Part shown: piece after piece, positions 1 to 11,380 of the stretch
Position numbering within the stretch: the stretch's first letter is position 1
Layout of the letters: each line of letters starts with the position of its first letter
Source: Trachelipus rathkii
Lineage: Eukaryota > Arthropoda > Malacostraca > Isopoda > Trachelipodidae
Length of the DNA: 53,114 nucleotides
Assembly: GCA_015478945.1 (NCBI GenBank)
Contig: JABUQX010097217.1
Span: 1 to 53,114 of the forward strand
Direction of reading: 5' to 3'
Made by a program: the position numbers and the translations under genes
The notes under the pieces: model-generated
What the model was told of the DNA's origin: nothing
What the model saw: the letters and a program-made list of their open reading frames with translations, nothing else
Databases searched by the model: none

Positions 1-132
1 CGTACTTCGTTTCGGTTTCATATCAGACAGTTGTTTAACCGTTTTCGCATTTATCGTGTAGAAGCAGCATTTCATTGCGCCGCTTCATATATATATATAT
101 ATATATATATATAGGTATTGTTTACCTCTAAA

Positions 133-957
133 ATGGTTTTCTTTTTTTTGTTTCACATATTTATTGCAAAGGGGAAACTCTACTATGGTGGATGGCCAAA
201 GGAAGACGATCCTGGTGAAGAAGAGATGCCTGAAAATTTGCAAAAATATATTGATGCCTTACCAGAAGATGGAAGGAAAGAATGTGTGGAAGGAAAAATA
301 TCCTTAAATACACTAAGTTTGATTTTTAGCATGAAAGCTAAAGAAGAAAAAGTAGTAGGTAGACGTTCACAACTTCCACCATTGGTGGGTTCACCTGGAG
401 TGAGTATAGGTGAAAATGAGCCTGAAATACCGGCCTGTGTTACGATGTCAACAGAAAGTATAGTAACAACTATGAATAATTTTCCTGTTATGAGTACCAT
501 CCCAATAGTAACAACCCCTCAGGTTCCCCCTATGCTTTGGAACACACCTAATGCACCACACCCTTATGCTTTTTCTTTTGTTAGCCCTTCTTTTTTGAAC
601 TCTACAGTAGGTTTACCAAAAAATGGGGTAGTTAAGGCAACGGAGAAAAGTGAGATAAAATGTGGTCATTGTAGTAAAGTAGGTCATAGTACAGACAGAT
701 GTTATAGAAAACTTGGGTTGTGCTATAAATGTGGGTCCAGTTCTCATTTGATTTCAGAGTGTAGTAGTATTTCGTTAAAATTCCAGGATAAAAGGAAAGT
801 TTGTAAGTCTTGTAATAAAGTTGGACATGTGACCAGTCAATGTTGGTTTGGTGAAAAATATAAAGTAGTTTGCCAATATTGTAAGAAAGCTGGACATACA
901 ACCAGACAGTGTTGGTTTAAAGAGAAATTTAAAAAGAAAAGTTTGTCAGTCCTGTAA
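133..957 (+). CDS. Gag-like nucleocapsid protein with CCHC zinc knuckles (first segment)
   Basis: The first ATG in the frame is at 133, just after a (TA)n run at 86-113 that may itself interrupt the upstream part. The N-terminal ~60 residues are hydrophobic and then acidic, and residues ~95-175 are Pro/Thr/Met-rich low complexity. From ~660 four consecutive CX2CX4HX4C knuckles follow: CGHCSKVGHSTDRC, CYKCGSSSHLISEC, CKSCNKVGHVTSQC and CQYCKKAGHTTRQC, three of them with basic linkers ending in CWF or CYR. Such knuckles bind RNA or single-stranded DNA in retroelement Gag proteins. The frame ends at TAA 955-957, immediately after an A-rich run, but two further knuckles continue in the next frame, so this is a frameshift and not a natural terminus. 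Cellular CCHC proteins of CNBP type also have tandem knuckles, but the adjacent LTR argues for Gag. Confidence 0.75.
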   Translation: MVFFFLFHIFIAKGKLYYGGWPKEDDPGEEEMPENLQKYIDALPEDGRKECVEGKISLNTLSLIFSMKAKEEKVVGRRSQLPPLVGSPGVSIGENEPEIPACVTMSTESIVTTMNNFPVMSTIPIVTTPQVPPMLWNTPNAPHPYAFSFVSPSFLNSTVGLPKNGVVKATEKSEIKCGHCSKVGHSTDRCYRKLGLCYKCGSSSHLISECSSISLKFQDKRKVCKSCNKVGHVTSQCWFGEKYKVVCQYCKKAGHTTRQCWFKEKFKKKSLSVL

Positions 958-1573
958 AAAAGTAGGACATGCTGTTAGTCAATGCTGGTTTAGAGATAGA
1001 ACTGAGAAAAGAGAAGTTTGCCAGTACTGTGACCGGGTTGGACATTCTGCCAAAGGTTGTTGGTTCATAAATCCTGAATTGAGACCTCAAAGGAATTTGA
1101 GGAATGAATCAAAGAATAAAGAAACCGACGTTTCAGAAAATACACCCAAAGTAAGTCGTGAGATTAATATGGCTTTAAAAAATCAATATGGAGTACTTGG
1201 GGATGAAATGGATAATAAAACCCTCACCAAAGAACATGAACAAGAATGTGATGAAGTATTTGAAAATAAAATGTATCAGAAAGCCCCCATCAAAGAAAAA
1301 GAACAGACTTTTACTAAGCCAGAAAATAATTTCAAAGACAAATTTTGTGAAATTAAAAGTTATGTAAGTGGTGACTTAGCAGAAGAGAAAGAAAGTAGTA
1401 AATTACAGTTAAAAATCGTAGAAGAAAAAGAACACGAAGATCCAGATTTGGGTATTGATGAAATTATATCTAGGTTAAGAAGAAGTGTGGTGAATTCTGA
1501 AATCATAGTGAATTCCATTGACCTGTATATTCACCTGCGGTTGGACCTAATTGTATGGTGGAATGTCTTCTAG
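941..1573 (+). CDS. Gag-like protein continuation: knuckles 5-6 plus charged linker
   Basis: This frame picks up where the previous one breaks, at the A-run 931-940. It begins with knuckle 5 (CQSCKKVGHAVSQC, ~944-985) and knuckle 6 (CQYCDRVGHSAKGC, ~1019-1060), in phase with the spacing of the first four, so it is plainly the same protein after a one-base shift. A ~150-residue Glu/Lys-rich segment follows, without Pro or Gly structure, and is probably coiled or disordered. It ends at 1573, but the 1555-2067 frame already overlaps it and continues the homology-like region, so a second one-base shift near 1518-1525 is likely. The frame has no credible start of its own, since the ATG-like positions lie inside the chain. 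Confidence 0.65.
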   Translation, partial: VCQSCKKVGHAVSQCWFRDRTEKREVCQYCDRVGHSAKGCWFINPELRPQRNLRNESKNKETDVSENTPKVSREINMALKNQYGVLGDEMDNKTLTKEHEQECDEVFENKMYQKAPIKEKEQTFTKPENNFKDKFCEIKSYVSGDLAEEKESSKLQLKIVEEKEHEDPDLGIDEIISRLRRSVVNSEIIVNSIDLYIHLRLDLIVWWNVF

Positions 1574-2067
1574 CAAAAATTAATTTAACGCTAAAGCTTT
1601 ATGAAGTTTGGGAGGTTTTGAGAAGTGATCTACAGGGGGAAGAGTTTGTTCAGCTGAGACAGATTTTGGTTGGTGAGTTGCTTAAATCTCCGACAGAGTA
1701 TGGAATTTCTTCAAGGGAGGGGGTCATTGAAGGTTTTCTCGAACAGAATGTAGCTCCGACTTTTGATATTTTAAATGCCTTTAGCAAGTTGTTTGATTGT
1801 ATTGTTTATGTTGTGATTGATGGAGCTTTTATTGTGAAGTTTGACCATAGTAGCCACAAGTTGGAAGAACCAACAGAATGTTACTTGCATTCGATGTCGG
1901 GCGGTCACGTACAGCTCATAGAGCCGAAGAACCTTGAAAGGTGTGAATTTTTCTTGAAACAGAAACTCATATGTGCTTCCCAGTTAGGCAGGCTCACAGG
2001 GAATCAAATAAAAGAACTTGGCATCCCCATACATGAGTTTCCAGGACCATCCGGTATTAAAAGATAA
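1522..2067 (+). CDS. Candidate OTU-like cysteine protease domain at the 3' end of the retroelement
   Basis: The frame opens at 1522 after a TGA (1519-1521), and the first ATG is at 1555. The chain begins with VGPNCMVECLL, in the place where OTU proteases have DGNCLFRAL, with Cys at 1552-1554. A 'LRQILVGELLKSPTEYG' helix follows, then 'AFSKLFDCIVYVV' (compare the OTU ALA..y...I.V strand), and finally 'SGGHVQLIEP', which sits where OTU enzymes have the catalytic His in a G-H-aromatic motif. Order, spacing (~100 residues from Cys to His) and predicted secondary structure fit an OTU fold. The Asp usually three residues before the Cys is Gly here, and the residue after His is Val, so activity is doubtful. 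OTU-like proteases are known in some retroelements. The call is pattern-based and could be wrong. Confidence 0.45.
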   Translation, partial: PVYSPAVGPNCMVECLLAKINLTLKLYEVWEVLRSDLQGEEFVQLRQILVGELLKSPTEYGISSREGVIEGFLEQNVAPTFDILNAFSKLFDCIVYVVIDGAFIVKFDHSSHKLEEPTECYLHSMSGGHVQLIEPKNLERCEFFLKQKLICASQLGRLTGNQIKELGIPIHEFPGPSGIKR

Positions 2068-2199
2068 AGCAAGGTATGTTTATTCCGTGTTAAATTTGTT
2101 AATATGTAAATAAGAGTTTTTGATCATAGTGTTTAATCATAGTGTTTTAGAAATTAATAAAATTTATATTATATATTAAATATAAAAAATTTGTTCTTC

Positions 2200-2211
2200 A
2201 AGGGGGGGAAG
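2200..2211 (+). promoter_or_regulatory. Polypurine tract (plus-strand priming site)
   Basis: Twelve consecutive purines with a run of seven G (AAGGGGGGGAAG) lie one base before the TG that opens the LTR. This is the position and composition of the plus-strand primer in LTR retrotransposons. Confidence 0.7.
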
Positions 2212-2212
2212 T

Positions 2213-3212
2213 TGTGGTAGATTGACTTTGTTTGAAATTTAAACTTTTAGATAACCAACTAGATTTGAAAAGATCGAAAATCATTCTTAAGAAAAAGTTG
2301 TTAGTTGCTGGTAGAATCTGAATATTAAGTTCGAGTTGTTGAAAAAGAATCTGAATATTAAGTTAGTTTGAGTAGGATCTGGAGAATTTTTGAGTTGAAC
2401 ATAATCTTGAGTTTAGAAAGAATTTTGGAAGAGTTTAGTTTTGGTAGTCTTTAGTTTTGATAATTTTAAAGAGTTTTGTAAGTTTAGAGTTGGCTTTTCG
2501 AAGGATTTTGTTATGGCTTTTCGAGAAATGTGATTTAGATTTTAGTTGGACTTTCGAAATGTTTTTTAGAAAACAATGAAAAGATTGAATTTGTAGATTT
2601 TCGTGTGTTTGCGAATCCTTAAGAAATAAGTTAGATTTGTTTTGTTTTTTGAAGTTTTTTTCGAGAGAATTGAAATTGTAGTTGAATGTTCGATTTGTTC
2701 ATCGGAGTTAAATTGTAGATTGTAGTTGAAATTTTCCGAACAATGAATTCAGTAAAGTTACATATTTACTTTTTATTTCGGAGTTAGATATTAGTGTGGA
2801 TTTTCCGAGCTATAAGTTATTTGTTGTTTTGACTTTCGGCATTATCAGTTTTGAATTTAGAAAAAAAAGGAAGCCTTAAAATTTTGGATTTTGAAATTGA
2901 TGAGTAATCTGAGTTTTTTATTTATTTAGCAGTGTTTTCGGTTGTTGAAAATTGTTTGAATAGTTTACTTGCACAGAATTGAAATCAGAATAGCGGGAAT
3001 AGAATCCCCAATTTGAAGAAACGTCTTTTGAAACTTTCCTACCTAAATTGTAGTACGTAATTGGAAAGTTGACTAAATTGTTTGAAGAAAATTCATTGTA
3101 ATGACTCTGGAAATAATTGACTCCTAGAATTATTATATCAGCATTATATCAGGAATTAGTTCTTTCATATATGGATTGACAGTAGTAGGTTACTGAAGAC
3201 TACGTAACCACA
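2213..3212 (+). repeat. 3' long terminal repeat (~1.0 kb)
   Basis: The LTR starts TGTGGTAG and ends ...CTACGTAACCACA, so it has a TG...CA frame and a 6-bp perfect terminal inverted repeat (TGTGGT/ACCACA), with a further imperfect match (GTAG/CTAC). The body is strikingly poor in C on this strand; most C residues sit in TTCG or TCCG words repeated through 2490-2840. Two near-identical 18-bp words lie at ~2318 and ~2350 (GAATCTGAATATTAAGTT). No second LTR copy exists in the window, so the boundaries rest on the termini and the adjacent polypurine tract. AATAAA-type signals appear only just after the end (~3230-3262). Confidence 0.6.
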
Positions 3213-3265
3213 AATGATGTAAACCAATGTAAATAAACAAAGTTAAGTTATTGTATTAATAAAAA

Positions 3266-3348
<83 letters not shown>
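3266..3348 (+). repeat. (TTA)n microsatellite
   Basis: An almost pure TTA/ATT run of ~27 units just downstream of the LTR. From there to 3588 there is unremarkable AT-rich sequence with no coding potential. Confidence 0.95.
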
Positions 3349-3588
3349 CTATTTATTTGTAAATAAATATATAACTTGTTTATAAATATAACTTATAAAT
3401 ATAAAACCAAAATGACGAGTCTTTATATTACCTAATGAACAAGGGTCGAATTATTTAAGAAAAAAGGAAAAATAAAAGTCTAAAAATAGTTTTCTTTGAA
3501 TTAAATAAATCGTAAATAAAAGCCTTAGTTTGTCTTCTTTGTTGTCATATTTAATCGGCAACAATAACAATAACTTAAAATTAAGTTA

Positions 3589-5640
3589 TTTATACACTGA
3601 TCAGCGAGTATACGCTAACGTGACATAGCTTTCACCTAACAAAGCTAACATAGCATCATCTGAACTAGGAATATAATGTACAACGACAAACCTAACACAC
3701 CTTAAACACGAATAAACTGTAACATTAACAAAGTTCCACACTTAACAACAGTAAAGTAACTAACATAACATACAAATACGTAACCTATTCACACTTTCTC
3801 AAGCATAGCTCTAACATAACAGTGTTAATTTTACATTAACATGGTAATATTTAACAAAAATTTATCATAACATTGACTAATTATCACACTGATCAATGAA
3901 TATACGCTAACGTAATAAAGTTTTCACAACAATAAAGCTAACATCGTAGAACTAGAACTAAGAAAATAATGTACAACGACAAACCCTAACACAACTTGCG
4001 CACGAGTAAACTGTTAACATTAACAAAGTTCCACACTTAACACCAGTAAAGTAACTAACATTGCATGCAAAACGTGACCTATTCATACTTTTTCAAGCAT
4101 ATCTCTAACATATAGCACTTTAATTTTACGTGACGTGAAAGTAATATTTAACAAAAATTTATCACATCTTTATCTAATTATATCATACTGATTAATGAAT
4201 ATATGCTAACGTAAAGTTTTTTACATTGTCATAGTAATATTTAACAAATTTATCATAATCTTTAACTATCATAATCAGAAAAAATATTTGCAGCCATAAC
4301 AAAGTTTTTATCTAGAAATAACATAGTAAGTTCTTTGAATAAAATATCGCTGATGAAGTGTGTAGTTACCGATCTAAATCATTAAGTGGTAAATCAACCA
4401 AATCAAACCACCGTCTTCAGCGCCCTCACCCAACCTTCAAAAGTCGCTGATCATAGGATTCAGGTCACGACGAATATAATTTCGGATAAACATAACATAA
4501 AAATAAGTTCTTTATATACTAACCATCGAATATTTGCTAACGTAACATTGTTTTCACATTAATAACGCTAACATAGCATTACCAGAACTAAGAATATAAT
4601 GTACAACGACAAACCTAGCAATACGGGGAATAAACTGCTAACATTAACAAGTTCCATACTTAACAACAGTAAAGAGTACCTATCACAGCATACAAAATAT
4701 AACCTATTCACACTTTTTCCAAGCATATCTCTAACATATCAATGTTAATTTTACATTAACGTTTTAATATTTAACAAAAATTTAGCATAACCCTGTCCCT
4801 AATCATCATCCTTTGACAACGAATATAACGCTAGCGTAACGGTTTTTACGATAAACACATAGTAAAAAATTCTTAGATTCTTAATAACCATACACAAGCC
4901 TATAAATCAACTTGAATAATTTACAAACATAACAAAAGTTTATCAAACATATAAAAATAACAGCATTTATTCAAACATAACATAAACAAGTTCTTTGAAT
5001 AAAATGTCTTAGTAAAAGTCTAACAATAGTTGGCAGTTTTCAAAGCTGTAAATCCATCGTCAAACCATCGTCCCTCTACTCCACCTCCCACCAGCACTTC
5101 CATGATCTATTGATCTATCGATTCAAGTCATATTTTGGTATCATTTTGTATAAAACATAACATAAAAATAGTTCTTTACACTGACCAACGAATATATACA
5201 TATAACAACAAAGTTTGGCATCAATAAATAACATATATAACCTGAACCTTAAGATATAACGTTACAACGACAAACCTAACATACCTTACGCTCGAATAAA
5301 CGGTCAACGTTAACAAAGTTCCGTACTTAGCAACAGTAATAACTAACTTTGCATACAGAACGTAACCTGTTTCACTTTTTAGACATTGTCTTAAACATCA
5401 TTTGGTATTTTACCTTAACAATATTTAACAAACATATGTAACTTACCTATTTATCCTTTGGACCTACTAATATATGTTAGGTAACAAAGTTTCCATCAAT
5501 AAAAGCTGTATATCTTCGGACATTATAAGAATATAATGTTACAACGACAAACTAACATATACATTATGAATAATCTACTAGCACAATTCACAAAATTCCC
5601 ACTTATCAAGTAGCTAACAGGACATACAAAACAATGCATC
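3589..5640 (+). repeat. Tandem satellite, ~295-bp monomer, about seven degenerate copies, forward
   Basis: Several words recur in fixed order. 'GCTAACGT' is at ~3613, ~3905, ~4206, ~4537 and (as CTAGCGT) ~4832. 'ATGTACAACGACAAACC' is at ~3676, ~3970 and ~4598, with variants at ~5257 and ~5536. A 'TTCACACTTTTTCAAGCATA'-like block is at ~3787, ~4081 and ~4705. Spacing is mostly 290-330 bp. The monomers are TAAC-rich and share ~80% or less. No ORF is present. A ~140-bp single-copy, more GC-rich spacer (5641-5780) separates this block from an inverted block of the same satellite. Confidence 0.85.
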
Positions 5641-5780
5641 CCTCAAAACCCTTACACACACCTTAGTTTGATCCCATGGGAATAACACCTTTCAAAGGGC
5701 GCATCTACATGGGTGATCTCGATAGTGCCACAATGCTCCCAAATCGCCTGTAAGATGGCATTGCCAGCTTATCAGTTTGA

Positions 5781-6860
5781 TTGTATTAAACTTGAGATTG
5801 TTATGCTTGGTTAGTATCTACAGTTTATTCACGCTTAATGTATATCTGGTATGCTGTGGTACTATATGTTTTAAGTTCAGGAAATATTATGTTAGCGTTT
5901 ATTATTCGTTGATCTGTATGATCGATAGGTTATTTATGATGTTTGACTGTGAATTTTGCTGATGTCTACGTTTATTCATAGTTAAAATGAAAACTTTGAT
6001 GAATGTAGTATATTCATAGTTCAAGATGATGATGTCTTAAAGAGTTTGGACCCTTTGTTAAAGATTTTTTTAGATAATGCTGCTTTATCTGCCGATGTTA
6101 TGCTTGAAAAGCCAGTATATGTGAGTTTTGAATGATGAGGATAGGTTGAAGGTATATTACATGGTCCAAATGTTGTGTCTTATTCAATAGATCCCTGATG
6201 TATATTATCTATAGGCTTTCACCCCATGTAAGTGTTAGCTGGATAAAGCTGTTTAATTTCTGTTTTATTTAAAAATTACTATGACAGTGTGAAATTGAAA
6301 CTGGTTTGTTGAAATAAGTTTCGTAAGATATTACTGTTAACTGACGATGATGTGTTGGAAACGTGAAGGGCTTAGGTTAAGTTTTGCTGGGTAATGTTAG
6401 ATTTGCTCGAGAATTTTGCTAATGTCTACGTTTATTCACCATAGTTCAAAATGATGTTATATTCGATATGAGTGCACTTTGATGAATGTAGTGTCAGTTC
6501 ATAGTTCATGATGGTATCTTTGATAGATTGGTCACTTTGTTGAGGGATTTTGTTAGATAATATGTAGCTAGCTGTTCTTAAAAAATGTTGGAAATTCTGG
6601 AGATCCCAGCTGTTTTGTATGTCACATTAGCTACTTTCAGCTAGATGGTACTTTTGTGAATGTTATGCAGATTATTCGCTTTGTAGAAGGTGTATGTTAT
6701 TAGTTTTGTCGTTGTACATTATATTCTTAGGTTGGGTTATGATATGTTAGCTATTGATCTTAAAAACTTTATTTATAAGATATGTGTGGAGTCTGTATGA
6801 TAAATAGGTAAGGTTATGATAAATGTGACAAACCTAGTAGTCAGCCTGTTCTTGTACCTG
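5781..6860 (-). repeat. Same ~295-bp satellite in inverted orientation
   Basis: Reverse-complement copies of the forward satellite. 'TTAGCG...TTCGTTGATC' at ~5892-5912 mirrors 'GATCAATGAATATACGCTAA' of the forward block. 'GTCGTTGTACATTATATTCTTAGG' positions at ~6710-6733 mirror the forward 'CTAAGAATATAATGTACAACGAC' word. With the forward block it makes a ~3.2-kb palindromic satellite. Short open frames here (for example 5777-5962) follow from the repeat and are not genes. Confidence 0.8.
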
Positions 6861-6957
6861 GGACATGCTAAGTGAGACTTTGTTTAAATCAATTAATATT
6901 CCTTATTTGTTTAATAATCTTATATTTAGCGTGTCATTTGCTTGGTTTGCCTCTATT

Positions 6958-8389
<1,432 letters not shown>

Positions 8390-8673
8390 TAATACGTATG
8401 CAATTAAACAGTGGATGGGAGAGATGACATGGCAAATATTTTGGTTTATATTTATACTAGATTTTGTAAATTAATTTTTATAGTTTCTGTACTATCATAC
8501 CATTTTTATATTTTTTGCTGCTACTAATTATTAATTTGTTCTAAATCTGATGGCAATGCACACCCAGCCTGTATCCATAACACACTTACAAATGCCATAT
8601 ATATATATACTGCTATACTGCTACTATCTCTCTATACTTATATATATATATATATATCTCATACATATATATA

Positions 8674-8712
<39 letters not shown>

Positions 8713-8839
8713 AAATTTTGTATATATATTTTTCACAGAGAAACAAAGGTTGATTATTTATCGAAACTGTACCAAATAAATTGTTGTTCTTGATTCTCTT
8801 GATGAAATTTATTATTAATATTATTATTATTATTCATGC

Positions 8840-8935
<96 letters not shown>

Positions 8936-9000
8936 GTTATTATTATTCTTTTGTAATATATACATTTTGCGCTTGAGGATTTAAGTAGTATATATATATC

Positions 9001-9065
<65 letters not shown>

Positions 9066-9118
9066 TATATATATATAAATTTTTATATATGTAAATATAT
9101 ATATATATATATATATTC
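8390..9118. repeat. Microsatellite-rich spacer: TA, ATT and TA arrays
   Basis: It contains (TA)n at ~8598-8708, (ATT)n at ~8818-8936 (about 38 units) and (TA)n at ~8990-9118, separated by short AT-rich unique sequence. No gene is present. Confidence 0.9.
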
Positions 9119-11380
9119 AATATATTGAAACGTAGTTTTTATTTTTTAAGGAGGCGAAGTTTCTCAGCAATCATTTTCCTTCTATTAGAGTTTGGACCAT
9201 ATCTTGGCCTCATTCTCTTCTTACTTGGGTTCCACAAACCGCGCCTCTGTACTGTTGATACTATCTATTTTAACATTGTTTTCAGGAGAAATTTGTATAT
9301 ATGTTTTGTTCTACTGAATGTAGTGTTTTCTTATTAGATGCTAGAGTAATCGAGTATACTTTCTTTCATTTAAAACCTCTTGCAGAGCGTCCCAAACACC
9401 TTTTTTCCCCACTTTGCTATGAGGTCAAGATGTGTTGCGCTGGTTGGTAATTCTGAATTTATATGTGTTGTTAAAGCAAATGTTGTGATTAGTGTAATAT
9501 TCCGTACGTTCAAGCAAGCTATTATTTAAAGTGTTGTCTGTGAAAGTACTGTCTTTCAGTCAACCAGCACCGAAACTAAGTTTGCTCTCTCACCACAAAA
9601 CTTGGAGAACATTTTATACCTAGAAACTCTGACTTCCAACCTCCCAATGAGTTATTTAATCCCACGTAGAGGCTAGTTTCTATATCCCCTAATACATTTC
9701 ACACCATTGCCTTTACTCCTGAAACGGATGTCATTGAACAGAAACAAAAGATTAAGAACCAAACCAAGGAGTGTTTGCTAAAATATAAATCATATGAATT
9801 CCTAAAGCAGAACTTATCCACCCCCGCTCTCTGTTCAATCTACTATCTACCAGTAGAGAGGTTACTAAGATTGAGTTAGTCTAATTTACAAGTAACTCTC
9901 CACTTCGGTTATCATATTAAGAAATTTCAACCATTACCACCCCCTATGGGGTGATTCCGTCACCTCGGATAAGGCTAAGATCCTTAGTGATCCTTTAACC
10001 CCCTTTTCTTGAGCGGCCTTAACACTGGTCTCTCTATATAAGAACGTTTAGATTCACACTCATCTACCTGTTTAGATACCTTGTTTTCCTACCATTCTCT
10101 TATGGATCGCATCACATGGTCCCACTTCGATTAATTTTATGGCATAGGCAATTATCCGATAGCCTTACGTGAAATCACACCTAGCCCAGTCTTAGAATCC
10201 TATTCCCGCTGGTGTTAGACCAAGCGAGGTGAGTTCCTTTTTATCACACGACAGCTATTCCGCTTTTTCCCATCGATGAGATTTTTCCGGTCATTAAAGA
10301 GGGGTTTAACATCTATCAGCAGGCTATCAATACAACAGCAGAAACTTTTATTCCGTGGTCTTCCACAGGTAGTGTCCCAAGCTACTCTGGAGAAGAAAAT
10401 CTCTTTAAGCAATATAAATGAACCCGGACCATCCCAAATATAATTATTTTTAAAACAGCTGCTGAGAGATCTCGTCGAATCAATCGCCTGATATTAGAAT
10501 ACTTTTGCATTCTCTTTAATTGACAGCTTTTATGTTCACTTTCACATCTTAATTAATATTTTTTCATGGTGTCACTATTCTTAGACATCTTTTAAAAGCA
10601 ACTCATAGTTATAATGATACTTTTTTCTCTCAAATTATAACACGTATTTCAGACATAGGAATGAATAATCACTTGTCATTTAGCTCTAGTCATTCTCATA
10701 ATTTTATATATTTTGAATTTTGTAATCTCAATGTCCAAGTAATCAAAATCTTATTTAACTACAAGTATGTGCACCTAATCATAGATGATTCCTCACTGAT
10801 TCTCATATTATTCATGCTAATGATCGGAATTAGATCTCGAGGGCACGTCTTTCAAATGCATAAAAATGCGTAATTTTTTCTAGTACATTGCATATTTTTA
10901 AATATCTTGAATTTTGTAGCCCTAACTTTAGACTTTTTTTATTACTTATTTCCCTCACTCTCTCCTGCTCCATATATTTTAACTTATATTTTCTCTATTA
11001 TATAACTTTTAAAATGCGTGAATTTGTTTCTCTTATCCATCTTTATGATAGGCTCTGTACATTAGTCTTCACATTCGTTATTATTGTTCTTATAAAGTAC
11101 TTCTGCAGGAAGTCTCTCCAGTCCTTTCTGGAGGTTTAGAGTATACTTGCACCCAATGATGCTAATTCTTGCCCGTCTCCCGCAGATATTAAATAATTTG
11201 ACTTCCACTTGTAATACTCAATGTCAAGAATCGAATATGTAGATCTGTGTGTGAGAACCAGGTGGGTTAACACACATGTATGTCTTAACATTTTTCATCT
11301 GCTCTTTATTATCATGGTGTTTAGATCATTCTTACCCTTTAATTTAATGGAGCTTAATTAATTATAGCTGGTGACCTAAA
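9119..11380. other. Unique AT-moderate sequence, no confirmed gene
   Basis: Composition is less extreme here than in the surrounding arrays. A short plus-strand stretch, ~9716-9853, reads ...KIKNQTKECLLKYKSYEFL... then IYYLP and faintly resembles the region before the LPKIHK motif of Penelope-like reverse transcriptases. On the minus strand ~9125-9240 reads a basic peptide with ...RGLWNPSKKRMRPRYG... that I do not recognise. If the Bel/Pao-like gag at 11,380-14,060 continues, its pol would lie here on the minus strand, but I could not find the RT motifs. Frames at 10215-10412, 10661-10873 and 10888-11139 show no family signal. Confidence 0.4.

Larger units (their letters stand above)
1..3212 (+). 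mobile_element. 3' portion of an LTR retrotransposon (Ty3/gypsy-like architecture, partial)
   Basis: The unit runs from the window edge to the end of a 3' LTR. In order it carries a gag-like ORF with CCHC zinc knuckles, a charged linker, an OTU-like domain, a G-run polypurine tract (2200-2211) and a ~1 kb LTR bounded by TGTGGT...ACCACA. Polypurine tract followed by LTR is the standard 3' end of an LTR retrotransposon. No reverse transcriptase, RNase H or integrase lies between the knuckles and the LTR. Either pol has been deleted, or this is an extra ORF downstream of pol with the rest outside the window. The 5' LTR and primer-binding site are not in the window. Assignment to Ty3/gypsy is inference from the LTR and PPT style only. 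Confidence 0.7.

Noticed and set aside
183..901. Minus-strand frames at 183-500 and 632-901
   Set aside because: They are antisense shadows of the zinc-knuckle ORF.
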